Shown in pieces: positions 14,639-23,400 of a stretch of 30,884 nucleotides of DNA. Position 1 is the stretch's first letter. Each line of letters begins with the position of its first letter. The notes below the pieces were generated by a model. It saw nothing but the letters and a program-made list of their open reading frames with translations. It was not told where the DNA came from and searched no databases. Source of the DNA: Bacillota bacterium. GTDB lineage: Bacteria; Bacillota; Clostridia; Lachnospirales; Lachnospiraceae. The DNA lies in NCBI GenBank assembly GCA_023392995.1, contig JAEWMZ010000459.1:1-30884 (forward strand). The letters are read 5' to 3'. Made by a program: the position numbers and the translations under genes.

Positions 14639-15796
14639 GTGACAAGGGAAGAAAGTCTAAGAAAAGAAAAGGTAATGCTTAAATCCATGCTGTTAGGAAA
14701 GTCGGTTACTTCTGAACAGGTTGAAGCCATCCAAATGGAATTAGCAGAGATTGAAAGGGAGTTTGAAGTATTGTACGGAGCACCAAAAACGCAAGGACAA
14801 TCTAAGAAGGACTTTAGAGAATTATTGGGATTGCGAAAGTCAGATGAAAAGCAGATTGAGTCAATATTTCTTAACACTACTAAGATTAAGCGTAAAAGGA
14901 GAAATTTAAGCATGGTAATAAAAAGCGGAATTAACCTAATAGATAAAAAGATAATTGGCTTTAACCCACGTGAATTAAGTATCTGGTCCGGATCGAATGG
15001 ATCCGGTAAGTCAACAGTTTTATCACAAATTGCACTTGAATGCGTTGAGCAAGGGTTTAAATGTGCTTTATTCTCCGGGGAGTTAAATGCTGATAGAGTT
15101 CTTGAATGGATATGCTTACAGGCTGCCGGAAAGAATAATACAACACCTACTCAGTACCAGAATTTTTATACTGTTCCAGAAGTAACTAAAACCCGTATAG
15201 CAGAATGGCTAGATAATAAACTGTTTATCTACAATAACAATTTCGGAAGCAATGTTGAAAAGGTTTTAAAGGCTTTCATTGAGTGTATCAAAAATAACGG
15301 TATCAACATGGTCATAATAGACAATTTGATGTCATTGGAAGTGGCTTCTATAGGTGGGGAGAAGTATGAAAGACAAACAGCCCTGGTTATTGTATTAAGC
15401 GAGATTGCAAAACAATATAACGTACATATTCATTTCGTTGCGCACCCAAGAAAAAGTATGGGGTTTCTTCGAAAAAATGATATATCAGGAACCTCTGATT
15501 TAACGAATGCTGCCGATAATGTTTTTATTGTTCATAGGGTAGGTATCGATTTTAAGAGGCAAACAAAGCAAGATTTAGGATTTAAGGATGATAATGTACT
15601 TTACAACTATTCTAACGTAATAGAGGTTTGTAAATGTCGTGATGCGGGTGTGCAAGATTATTTTGCAGGAGCGTATTTTGAGAAAGAAAGTAAGAGGTTT
15701 TTAAATAGTCAAGGAGAGAGTAGGCGTTACGGATGGGAATCGGACAACAACGGCTTTATGAAGGTAAATGATGAGAAACTACCTTTCGATGAATAG
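14639..15796 (+). CDS. DnaB/RecA-fold replicative helicase-like ATPase
   Basis: 385 residues, GTG start with AGGAGGTGATT upstream. Residues 1-90 are helical. Then comes a RecA-type ATPase core: Walker A GSNGSGKST (118-126), 'CALFSGELNADRVLEWI', Walker B MVIIDN (224-229), 'HIHFVAHPRK' and 'ISGTSDLTNAADNVFIVHR', as in phage DnaB-like/gp4-like helicases. No zinc-finger primase is present. It directly follows the replication initiator (11 nt), so the two form the autonomous replication module. The element probably borrows primase and polymerase from the host. Confidence 0.85.
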   Translation: MTREESLRKEKVMLKSMLLGKSVTSEQVEAIQMELAEIEREFEVLYGAPKTQGQSKKDFRELLGLRKSDEKQIESIFLNTTKIKRKRRNLSMVIKSGINLIDKKIIGFNPRELSIWSGSNGSGKSTVLSQIALECVEQGFKCALFSGELNADRVLEWICLQAAGKNNTTPTQYQNFYTVPEVTKTRIAEWLDNKLFIYNNNFGSNVEKVLKAFIECIKNNGINMVIIDNLMSLEVASIGGEKYERQTALVIVLSEIAKQYNVHIHFVAHPRKSMGFLRKNDISGTSDLTNAADNVFIVHRVGIDFKRQTKQDLGFKDDNVLYNYSNVIEVCKCRDAGVQDYFAGAYFEKESKRFLNSQGESRRYGWESDNNGFMKVNDEKLPFDE

Positions 15797-15806
15797 AGGT
15801 GTAAGA

Positions 15807-16034
15807 ATGGCGGAAAACAAAGATATGCAGACGGAATACAATCTGTTTGCTGACGTATGGAAATTCTTCAAAGGCCATTATGATATGCCTTGCGATGAAG
15901 CAATGTGGGAAAAGATCATGAAAGAGTTCCATGACATAGCGCGAAAATATGATAATCAACTCTGTAATGATCTATTGATCGCAATAACTATGGAGATTCA
16001 GAGAAAAGTCCCAAAGGATGGTGATGAAAAATAA
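15807..16034 (+). CDS. Hypothetical protein, 75 aa
   Basis: I start at ATG 15807 (MAENKDMQTEYNLFADVWKF), which has GAGGTGTAAG upstream; an in-frame ATG at 15768 lies inside the helicase gene. It is helical with aromatic residues ('WKFFKGHYDMPCDEAMWEKIMKEFHDIARKY'), a pattern frequent in small proteins of clostridial prophages. Function unknown; co-transcribed with the replication genes. Confidence 0.65.
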   Translation: MAENKDMQTEYNLFADVWKFFKGHYDMPCDEAMWEKIMKEFHDIARKYDNQLCNDLLIAITMEIQRKVPKDGDEK

Positions 16035-16038
16035 AAAA

Positions 16039-16153
16039 GCCATTATCAAAGTTCGCACCTTTGATAGTGGCAAGTAACCCGTCAACACGATTAGTTGAAG
16101 ATAAATACAATATAGCACATATCTATCTCCAAGGCAAGAGAAAAGGAGAACAG
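16039..16153 (+). ncRNA. Leader RNA A: two-hairpin motif before a small ORF
   Basis: First hairpin: a 13-bp stem, GCCATTATCAAAG (16039-16051) with CTTTGATAGTGGC (16059-16071), loop TTCGCAC. Second: AGATA/TATCT (16099-16124) with AATATAGCA in its loop (16109-16117). Then GGCAAGAGAAAAGGAG and the ATG at 16154. The same order, the same loop sequence and nearly the same length recur at 28145-28267. A cis-acting RNA shared by two genes is likely; its effect is unknown. Confidence 0.55.
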
Positions 16154-16282
16154 GATGAATAAAGATTTTAAGCGGTATGTGAAAGCTAGAATTAAGAATG
16201 TTTTGATTAATGATCAAGAGTATAAGCAATTGCAAACAGATTTAGTCAGTGCAAGTCATGAGAATGATATTGAAATTGAATA
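16154..16282 (+). CDS. Small protein, 42 aa
   Basis: ATG 16154 with AAAGGAGAAC upstream. It starts MNKDFKRYVKARIKNVLIND: a basic N-terminal half and an acidic tail (HENDIEIE). No family recognised. It follows leader RNA A. The good ribosome site and the conserved type of leader are the main support for a real gene. Confidence 0.5.
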
Positions 16283-16370
16283 AGGATGCAGAGTAAGTAA
16301 TAAATTCATCCAATGCCAGCAATGTCTCTTTCATTGCTAAGAGAGAGGACGGAGATGGTAGCCTGTTTAA

Positions 16371-16502
16371 ATGACGAAATTCCTTATAGCAGAACATTTT
16401 AGTCATTATAAAGGATTTGCATCCTTTCTGGGCGAAATACGAGGTTGTAGGCATATTGTAGCAATGGACAAAGCAGTTAAGCCAGCGGATATTGATGTAT
16501 GA
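16371..16502 (+). CDS. Possible small ORF, 43 aa
   Basis: A frame from ATG 16371 to TGA 16502 gives MTKFLIAEHFSHYKGFASFL and a natural-looking continuation. The ribosome site is poor. It sits in an otherwise empty 268-bp gap (16283-16550) between two genes. It may be a real small protein or the decayed end of a longer one. Confidence 0.25.
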   Translation: MTKFLIAEHFSHYKGFASFLGEIRGCRHIVAMDKAVKPADIDV

Positions 16503-16550
16503 ATATAGTTACTGAGTTTGATTTTAGTGTAACTACAGAGGAGAGTAGAC

Positions 16551-17396
16551 ATGTTCTGTGTAATTCAAGAAGTTGAATTAAAGAAGCCAAACAAGAGAGG
16601 GCATCCTAAAGAGCTGATATCAGAGTTTAAACAAATGACTTTTCAGGGGAAAGACTGCAGCTATTATCAGCACCGGTATAGCGAGGAATGCTTTGAAAGA
16701 CAGATAAAGAAAGCATATAAAATTAGTATACACCAAAGTAACCGGATAAATGGCAAGGTCGAAAAGAAGCAGTGTTCCCTTTGTACTGTGAGTTATTATG
16801 ACATAGCAGAAGGGTGGTTTACCGTATATGATTACTGTGATAGAAAGATATCGGCGGCAGCTGATAAGCTAGGTATAAGCGTTGATACTATTTATGATTT
16901 GGTGCAAGCTAAGGTTGATACGCTGATTATAGCTATACAATGCGAATACCAGCAAACTAAAGAATACATAACACATAAAGAGCATAACAGGATAACAACC
17001 CTTTATGCAGCTAATAAAGCAAAGTTTAATGAAGAGTATGGCTGTAGTGGGTCATACAGTAGATACGATGAGATATATGATGTATATGGTAATCTCATGA
17101 ATCAAGTTAAGCTGGACGAGGTTAAGTCTGATTATAAGTTTCGCCAAGAGTATGAGGAAAAAAGCCGTAGTTATCAGAAAGAATTTTATAGCAACTACAG
17201 TAAATACTTTTCTGGTAGCGGTGGGAGTGGTTACTCCGAAAGTATTTGCAGTAACCACAATGAAGAGGATAAAGAAACATTAAAGCAGTTTTACCGTGAG
17301 CTTTGTAAAAAGTTCCACCCGGATTCAAACCCAGATAAGGACACCTCAAAACAGATGCAGTTATTGAATCAGTTAAAAGGGCAATGGGGTATATAA
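16551..17396 (+). CDS. J-domain-type protein
   Basis: 281 residues. The last ~45 residues read 'LKQFYRELCKKFHPDSNPDKD...MQLLNQLKGQW', the helix II, H-P-D loop (256-258) and helix III of a DnaJ domain placed at the extreme C terminus. The first ~130 residues include a C-x2-C pair and 'AAADKLGISVDTIYDLV', possibly helix-turn-helix; residues ~205-225 are Ser/Gly/Tyr-rich. Such proteins occur in phage early regions and could bring host DnaK to a replication or repressor complex, as lambda replication uses DnaJ. That role is an inference. GAGGAGAG precedes the start. Confidence 0.7.
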   Translation: MFCVIQEVELKKPNKRGHPKELISEFKQMTFQGKDCSYYQHRYSEECFERQIKKAYKISIHQSNRINGKVEKKQCSLCTVSYYDIAEGWFTVYDYCDRKISAAADKLGISVDTIYDLVQAKVDTLIIAIQCEYQQTKEYITHKEHNRITTLYAANKAKFNEEYGCSGSYSRYDEIYDVYGNLMNQVKLDEVKSDYKFRQEYEEKSRSYQKEFYSNYSKYFSGSGGSGYSESICSNHNEEDKETLKQFYRELCKKFHPDSNPDKDTSKQMQLLNQLKGQWGI

Positions 17397-17409
17397 AGAA
17401 AGGAGAGCA

Positions 17410-17556
17410 ATGTCAGCAAAAATCACAGTATCTTATACGGATGATCAGGAATTACAGAATATTATTAAGCACCTGAATCCGATAACCCATCACATCAAGA
17501 GATATAAAAGCATCAAAGGTGAATACAAAAAGGCCGAGATTAGGATCAAAGAATAA
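17410..17556 (+). CDS. Small protein, 48 aa
   Basis: ATG 17410 with AAAGGAGAGC upstream, 13 nt after the J-domain gene. It starts MSAKITVSYTDDQELQNIIK and ends basic (KKAEIRIKE), giving a beta-alpha pattern. Small proteins of this type are common next to replication genes in clostridial phages. Function unknown. Confidence 0.6.
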   Translation: MSAKITVSYTDDQELQNIIKHLNPITHHIKRYKSIKGEYKKAEIRIKE

Positions 17557-17557
17557 A

Positions 17558-17586
17558 TTGTATAAATAGATTGTTTGTGCTATACT
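17558..17586 (+). promoter_or_regulatory. Promoter upstream of the TerS leader
   Basis: TTGTAT (17558-17563), 17-nt spacer, extended -10 TGCTATACT with TATACT at 17581-17586. Transcription should start near 17593 and run through the structured leader into the TerS-like gene. The upstream half (TGTATAAATAGATTGTTT) recurs with two changes at 18423-18440. Confidence 0.7.
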
Positions 17587-17592
17587 ATATAT

Positions 17593-17802
17593 AACAGAAT
17601 GAGTGAAAAAGTACCCTATCCTTATGGATGGAAGCTATGATATTTGGCGTGGGAATGATTGGTTTAATACCGATTATTCCTGCGCTTTTATTTCACCCAA
17701 TAAAAGTGAACAGTTAAGGATAGATGGATAAGGGTAACGGAGAAGTATTTGGATATCTAAACGCATCTTACAATAGAGAATTAAAAGAAAGAAGGTAAGC
17801 AA
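17593..17802 (+). ncRNA. Structured leader RNA with terminator-like hairpin before TerS
   Basis: A 17-bp stem (17647-17663 with 17669-17685; loop TTAAT; a few G-T pairs) is followed by TTTTATTT, like an intrinsic terminator. It is enclosed by CTATCCTTA (17616-17624) with TAAGGATAG (17715-17723). The same left arm can instead pair as TACCCTATCC (17612-17621) with GGATAAGGGTA (17726-17736). Mutually exclusive outer stems around a terminator suggest attenuation of the TerS transcript or a short standalone RNA. No gene lies in this 246-bp gap. Confidence 0.55.
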
Positions 17803-18399
17803 GTGAGTGATAAATCAATAATGCCAATAGTAACAGATAATTATGCTACAAGTGTTACACGTAAATATAAGACGCATGTACTACCAAGATTAGACGATAT
17901 ATACAATTGGCTATGTGATGGCTACACGGATTATAGTATTGCTGAAAACTTAGGTATTTGCCACGATACATTGATTCAATATAAGAAGTCGCAAACTGAA
18001 TTAATCGAGGTCTTCACACGTGCGCGCACACATAGGAATAACCTGGTAATGAACGCACAGTTTGGCAAAGCAATAGGAATAGATAAAACAGTACCTAAAG
18101 CCTTTAAAATCAAGGAGGTAGAGTACGATGGCACTGGCAAGAAGATATCAGAAAAAGAGCGATTAGAGTACGGGGAGGATCATTTATACATCCCTCCAGA
18201 TGTAAACGCAGCCGATTTGTACCTTAGAAATAACTCTGATGAGTACAAAAACGCAAAAGCCGAGGTCGGAGGGATCACACTAATACAAAATAACTACCAA
18301 TTACCACAGCTACTAGAGCAATTGCAGCGAATAGATGAAGAACTGAAAAGGTTAGAGGATATCGACACTACGGCTGTGATTGATGTAGATAATGAATAA
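17803..18399 (+). CDS. Small terminase subunit-like protein (TerS)
   Basis: 198 residues, GTG start with AGAAGGTAAG upstream. Residues ~25-75 hold a helix-turn-helix 'IYNWLCDGYTDYSIAENLGICHDTLIQYKK' followed by 'ELIEVFTRARTHRNNLVMNAQFGKAIG'. Then come a short beta segment and 'PPDVNAADLYLRNNSDEYKNA', which corresponds to the P-D-x-x-A-x-x-x-x-L-x-N/K-R motif of many phage small terminases. TerS proteins bind the packaging site and direct the large terminase. No large terminase gene follows, which is the arrangement used by packaging-parasitic satellites. The C terminus is acidic and coiled. Confidence 0.65.
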   Translation: MSDKSIMPIVTDNYATSVTRKYKTHVLPRLDDIYNWLCDGYTDYSIAENLGICHDTLIQYKKSQTELIEVFTRARTHRNNLVMNAQFGKAIGIDKTVPKAFKIKEVEYDGTGKKISEKERLEYGEDHLYIPPDVNAADLYLRNNSDEYKNAKAEVGGITLIQNNYQLPQLLEQLQRIDEELKRLEDIDTTAVIDVDNE

Positions 18400-18452
18400 T
18401 ATACAATGGTATGCAGAGATAATGTATAAATAAACTGTTTAATATGCATAAG

Positions 18453-18608
18453 ATAGCATACGAATAGTTGTCGTTCCCATGATGTAATCGTATTAATGCC
18501 CTATTTACAAGGGATATAGCATATTTAAGGAACGTATGTTTGATTCGTGAAACAAGAGTTTAGCGAATAGTTGAGTCAGGGGTAGCCACCCGTATGCTAT
18601 GGAACGAC
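18453..18608 (+). ncRNA. Structured region with mutually exclusive pairings
   Basis: Local fold: CATAC (18457-18461) with GTATG (18534-18538), and CGTTCC (18472-18477) with GGAACG (18529-18534), around an inner hairpin (AATGC...GCAT, CCCT/AGGG, about 18494-18523); the two outer stems share base 18534. Alternative fold: ATAGCATAC (18453-18461) with GTATGCTAT (18592-18600), and GTCGTTCC (18470-18477) with GGAACGAC (18601-18608), which cross as a pseudoknot. CGAATAGTTG is repeated at 18461 and 18564. It may be a regulatory RNA or the element's packaging/replication site, given its position next to TerS. Confidence 0.45.
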
Positions 18609-18935
18609 ACCGCCCGAACATTTACTTCACATGGTTACATGGAGTTGTTCAATTTATACAACAGCGTATCGTAAAACAGTGGGGTTATATCAGACCAGTA
18701 TATGTAACATGTACATAAACAGTCGTGAATAAGGTACGTATGGGTAGTAGGGGGTAGGCTCCCATTAGGGCGGGGTGTTTATTATATATACTACACCCCG
18801 ACAACCTACAAAATTTTGGAGTAAAATTCACTTAAGACAAAAATAGGTATGAATATTTAGAGGTGGCATTTACCTAAACATGACAAATCAATTAAAAAAA
18901 TATAGTACTAAAATAATTATTAAAGGAGCGATAAA
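18609..18935 (+). other. Non-coding region with a second structured block
   Basis: No gene. GTAGG (18754-18758) with CCTAC (18805-18809) encloses CGGGGTGT (18771-18778) with ACACCCCG (18793-18800). ATGGG/CCCAT pairs just 5' of it. No T-run follows, so it is not a plain terminator. GTTGT/ACAAC forms another small hairpin near 18646. The ribosome site AAAGGAG for the next gene is at the end. Together with 18400-18608 this is the longest gene-free stretch of the element. Confidence 0.45.
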
Positions 18936-20417
18936 ATGGCACAATCAACAGTAAAAACAAATCAAGCTTTAGTTAGTGGGCTAAATGCTGTTAAGTCTAG
19001 TATTGGTCTTACTCCACAACAAACTAATGCTATAAAAACCACTACACAACAACCGCAAACAACAAGCCAAGCTTTAGCAAGCGGACTTAATGCTATAAAG
19101 TCAAGTATAGGACTTAACCAGCCGCAGATTAATGCATTAAATAATAAGGCTCAGCAAGCTCAAAATCAATTTGATTTAGATGCATTTATGGCAAAGCTTA
19201 ATCAACAAAACCAGAGCTATCTTAATGCACTTAACCAACAAAATCAAAACATAGAAGCGCGTATAAATGCACTGAATCAGGCAAAACAAGCTCAGGCTGT
19301 TGCTGACCTTGGCAAGGCAAGAGATGCTTCATTGTCCAACTTATCAAGTGAAGAATCCGCGATAAAACCCACTTACTACGATAAGCGAAATTCCACAGCT
19401 GCAACAAATATGATTGGTAGAAGAACTCTCGCTGAGGAATTGGCATCCAGAGGCGAGAGTAATAGTGGTGTGGCTGACCAGGCTAATATAAGCGCTAATA
19501 TGTCACTGCAGGGGCAAACAGGAGCATTAGACCGCCAAGAGGCTTCCGACATATCCGATATAGCACGGAGAAGAACCGGGGTTCAGAACGCATATGAATC
19601 TGATATAGCAAGCGCAAAGGCCGGACTTGAAGCAGCCACTATGCAGAATCTAATAGACCAGTTTAACGCAGACAGGTTGTTCAAATTGCAAGAAGCTGGA
19701 TTGACTGGTAATTATGGTGGTACGCAAACTTTAGAAGCTCTTAATGCTTCTAGAAACTTTGCATTAAATGAGGCAGGATTAACCGGGACATATAAGGGTA
19801 ACCAGACATTAGATGCCTTAAACGCTGCCAGAAATTATGCTTTAAATGAAGCCGGATTGACAGGAGTTTATAACGGCAATAAAACACTGGACGCACAGAA
19901 TCAAGAATTCAATCAGAATCTCGCGACAAAGCAGTATAACCTACAAGCCACACAGCAAAAGCTTGACAATTTATACAGAGATAAAACCTTTGACTATCAG
20001 AAGTCAAGAGATGCCGTAGCAGATGCTCAGTGGCAAAAACAGTTAAATTTAGACCTTAGAAAGCAGACATTCGCGGAAGCACAGCAGAAGATAGAAAATG
20101 CATTGGCTCAACAACGTATTTCTCAAACCGAAGCTTCGCAGGCACTCGAAAAGGCAAAATTTGACGCAGATCAAGATCCGAATAGCATAGATAATAAAAT
20201 GAAGAAAGCACAGATTGATCAATTACAAGGTAAAGGAGGCTTAGTATATAAAGATTATGTTTCAATGGGTAGGGATATGCTGGATAAAGGCAACTACGAT
20301 TCTTCCACTGGCACTTACAATAAAATGTATAATTCATCAGATGTTTTTACTTGGGTAAGCGGATTGCCAATAACTTCAACAGAAAAGGCACAACTTGCAA
20401 ATGATTTAGGTTTATAG
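18936..20417 (+). CDS. Virion/ejection-type coiled-coil protein
   Basis: 493 residues, rich in Q, A, N and L. A motif QALxSGLNAxKSSIGL occurs twice at the N terminus (10-25, 45-60). Long helical, coiled-coil-prone regions follow. Residues 253-310 contain three copies of a 26-residue unit built on 'EAGLTGxYxGxxTLxAxN'. This repeat style and composition are seen in phage virion proteins thought to be internal or ejected. Followed 9 nt later by the large LPD38-like gene, it probably acts with it in DNA delivery. AAAGGAGCG precedes the start. The exact family is not recognised; the virion role is an inference from style and neighbour. Confidence 0.55.
   Translation: MAQSTVKTNQALVSGLNAVKSSIGLTPQQTNAIKTTTQQPQTTSQALASGLNAIKSSIGLNQPQINALNNKAQQAQNQFDLDAFMAKLNQQNQSYLNALNQQNQNIEARINALNQAKQAQAVADLGKARDASLSNLSSEESAIKPTYYDKRNSTAATNMIGRRTLAEELASRGESNSGVADQANISANMSLQGQTGALDRQEASDISDIARRRTGVQNAYESDIASAKAGLEAATMQNLIDQFNADRLFKLQEAGLTGNYGGTQTLEALNASRNFALNEAGLTGTYKGNQTLDALNAARNYALNEAGLTGVYNGNKTLDAQNQEFNQNLATKQYNLQATQQKLDNLYRDKTFDYQKSRDAVADAQWQKQLNLDLRKQTFAEAQQKIENALAQQRISQTEASQALEKAKFDADQDPNSIDNKMKKAQIDQLQGKGGLVYKDYVSMGRDMLDKGNYDSSTGTYNKMYNSSDVFTWVSGLPITSTEKAQLANDLGL
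19686..19899 (+). repeat. Three tandem 78-bp coding repeats
   Basis: The EAGLTG motif recurs every 26 codons (residues 253, 279 and 305 of the protein starting at 18936). The copies are alike at protein level but diverged in DNA, so the repeat is old and kept by selection rather than a recent slip. Confidence 0.8.
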
Positions 20418-20426
20418 GAGGTATTT

Positions 20427-23400
20427 ATGGGTAAATGGAAAGCATCCGATTTTGAGGATACCAATACTAAAACGAATATGTCCTTGTCTAAGCAAGGGAA
20501 ATGGTCAGCTTCTGATTTTGAGGATAATAGTGACTTAGATAAAAAACAGAAGCTAAACAACTATCAAAAATCAGCGCTACAGCAACAGAAAGATCAAAAA
20601 TTGAAGGAACTGAACGCAAAACCTACTTACGAACAAGAAGCATCAGCAGCAATACAAAAAGTCGATAATAGGCCGTGGTATCTTCCTAAAAGCATAGCTA
20701 TTCCAATTGAAGGAGCAAAACTGAGTCCAGAAGCTCGCATGATATTTGCAGAAAAGAACTCTGCAGATCAGGTGAACACAGCCGGAGCGGTAGCTGCAAA
20801 TAAATTTATTGATAGTAATACATCCGGCCTTTATTCTACACTAGATAAAAAACAGGCTGAAAAATTTGGAACAAAAGGACAAGAGTTATTAAAGCTTAAA
20901 TCCGAAGCTGAAAAAAATCATCCTGTAGCTGCAACCATTGGTACAATAGCCGGATATGTTGCACCTGGAGCCGCAGCCGAAAAAGTTGCTGGGAAAGCTC
21001 TTGCACCTGTAATTGGTAAAGTCGGTTCAAAGGTTGCTCAAAAAGCTATTACTGGGGCTGCTACAGGTGGAGGAATGGAGCTTGTGGAAGGAGCGATTCG
21101 CGGTGATTCACCAGAAGAACTTGCTAACCGTGTAGCTGCAGGCGTCGGGCTAGGTGCTGCTGGAGATGTTGCGGTATATGCAATAGGGAGTAAACTCGGT
21201 AAATCACTATTGAAAAATTATAAAGTTCCTAAAGAATTAGAAATAGAAATCAAAAGAACAGACGGAGCATTTTCTATCGATAGTAACGGCAATGTTTACC
21301 GTGATGGCAAATTCCTTAAAAAGCTTAATAAAGGCGGCGGCGGTGACATTATAAAATCAGAAAGTAATAAGTTTGTAGACCAGTATGGAAATGTACGTGG
21401 ATCTGCTGAAACAAATTTGCAAATTCCAGAAATAAAACGCACCTCATCACAAAAAATAGAACCGTTGTTACAACCGAAATTTAAAGTTCAAGAACAATAT
21501 AAAAAAGAATTCCCATCAAGATTAACACCGGGCGAATTGTATAAAACTACAGTTGCAGACCAAAAACATAGTACTGATTCTATTTTAACATATAAGCCGG
21601 AGAAAAATATTAAAACAGATTTACCAAAGCTATTAAACAATGTAGTCATGGATACTCCAAAATCAAAGCTTAATTTCAAACAATCAATGAGTGGTTTGCG
21701 TACGAAATTAGTTGATAAAAACCTTCCAATCACAAGATTTTCCAATGTTGCTAATGACAGAACAGGAATGCTTGCATCAAATACAAATAATGCGAATGGA
21801 ACCATAGATTATATTTTACAAGATGCTCTTGTTGATAGACAGGGTAAAAAGATAGGTTCATCACTTAAGGAAGTTGCAGACCAGATACCGAAAGGTAAAG
21901 AGGGTGATTTCTGGGAGTATATGAGTCAAAGGCATAATATTGACCGGGCAAGAGAAGGTAAGAACGTCATATCTAACTACACACCAGAAATGTCAACAGA
22001 GGCGGTAAAGCAAATTGAAGCCGCACATCCCACATGGAAAGCAACCGGTGATCAAATAACAAACTGGATTGACAACTTTATGCGTGAATGGGGAGTTAAT
22101 TCCGGGACAGTTGACAGTGATGTTTATAACCAACTCAGGAATACATATAAGAGCTATTTCCCTACGCAAAGAGAGTTTAGCCAGCTTGAAAAGTCAATCC
22201 CGGGAGATATGAGAAAACAGTTTGTTGATTCTGCAAGCCCTATAGGAAAAGCAAAAGGTTCAGACAGAGATATTCATAATCCTCTATCTAACATCATGAA
22301 TTTGGTCAATAGAACAGTAAAAACAGCTAGGTATAATGAAGTAGGCCAATCACTCTTAGACTCCGTTAGAAAGCAGCCTGAGAAATTACGCCCATTAGCA
22401 GAAGTAATAGAGCCAAAAGATGGAATGTTTTCTAACGTTGACAACATCGTTGCTGTACTTGAAAACGGAAAGCCGGTATACCTTCAAATCAATGATAAGG
22501 CATTACTGGATTCTCTCAAAGGCTTGCCTAAGATGGTGAATAACGCTCAGGTCATGAGAAAAATAAGTAATGTATATAAAGGGCTTATAACACAGAAGAA
22601 CCCTTTGTTTGCTGTTAGAAACATGGCAAGAGACATTCCTACTGCATATATTTACGGAAGCGAGTCGAATCCAGTAAAGTTCACAGGAGATTTATTGAAA
22701 GCCGGGAAAGATGTACTGACGGGAAGTGAAAACCTACAGAGATATAAAGCACTAGGCGGAGGGGGCTCAAACTTCCTGGCCGGTGATGCAGATAAGGCAG
22801 CTAAAAACTTACTTAAAAAACCTAACTTATTGCAACGCGCAGGATCATCTATCGAGGCGTTTAATAATATTACGGAGGCAGCTCCGAGACTCGCAGAGTT
22901 TAACCGGGTGCTTGAAAAGACTGGGGATGTTCAAAAGGCTATAGCAGCAAGTAATGATGTAACTGTTAACTTTGCAAGGGGTGGGAACGTATCAAAGTCC
23001 ATTGAGCCAGTCGTACCGTATTTTAATGCAAGTGTGCAAGGCCTTGATAAATTTTTCCGTCAGGTTAAACATAATCCTGTACAAACGCTTGTAAAAAGTG
23101 GTATAGCTATAACTGCTCCCGAAGTCGCATTGTACCTGATAAATAAAGACAACCCGGATTACCAGGCACTTGACAACAGAACGAAGGACACTTATTTTCT
23201 GATCCCAAAAGGTGACGGAACGTTTATAAAAATACCAAAATCAAGAGAATTAGGTGTTTTGTTCGGATCACTGTTTACTAGATTGGCGCGAGCATCTGAG
23301 GGTGACGAGAAAGCATTTAAGGGATACGGAAATGCATTGGCTACCGGATTTGCACCAACAAATCCGATAGAAAATAATTTTTTTTCTCCGCTATTATTAA

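Noticed and set aside
18400..18935. Diversity-generating retroelement, retron or group II intron in the non-coding gap
   Set aside because: No reverse transcriptase gene, template/variable repeat pair or intron domain V was found in the window.
19686..19899. CRISPR-like array
   Set aside because: The regular repeats are in-frame coding repeats of a 26-residue protein unit, with diverged DNA and no spacer/repeat structure.
21488..21805. Minus-strand ORF of 105 aa inside the large polyvalent gene
   Set aside because: It is the shadow of a clear coding frame, without a ribosome site.
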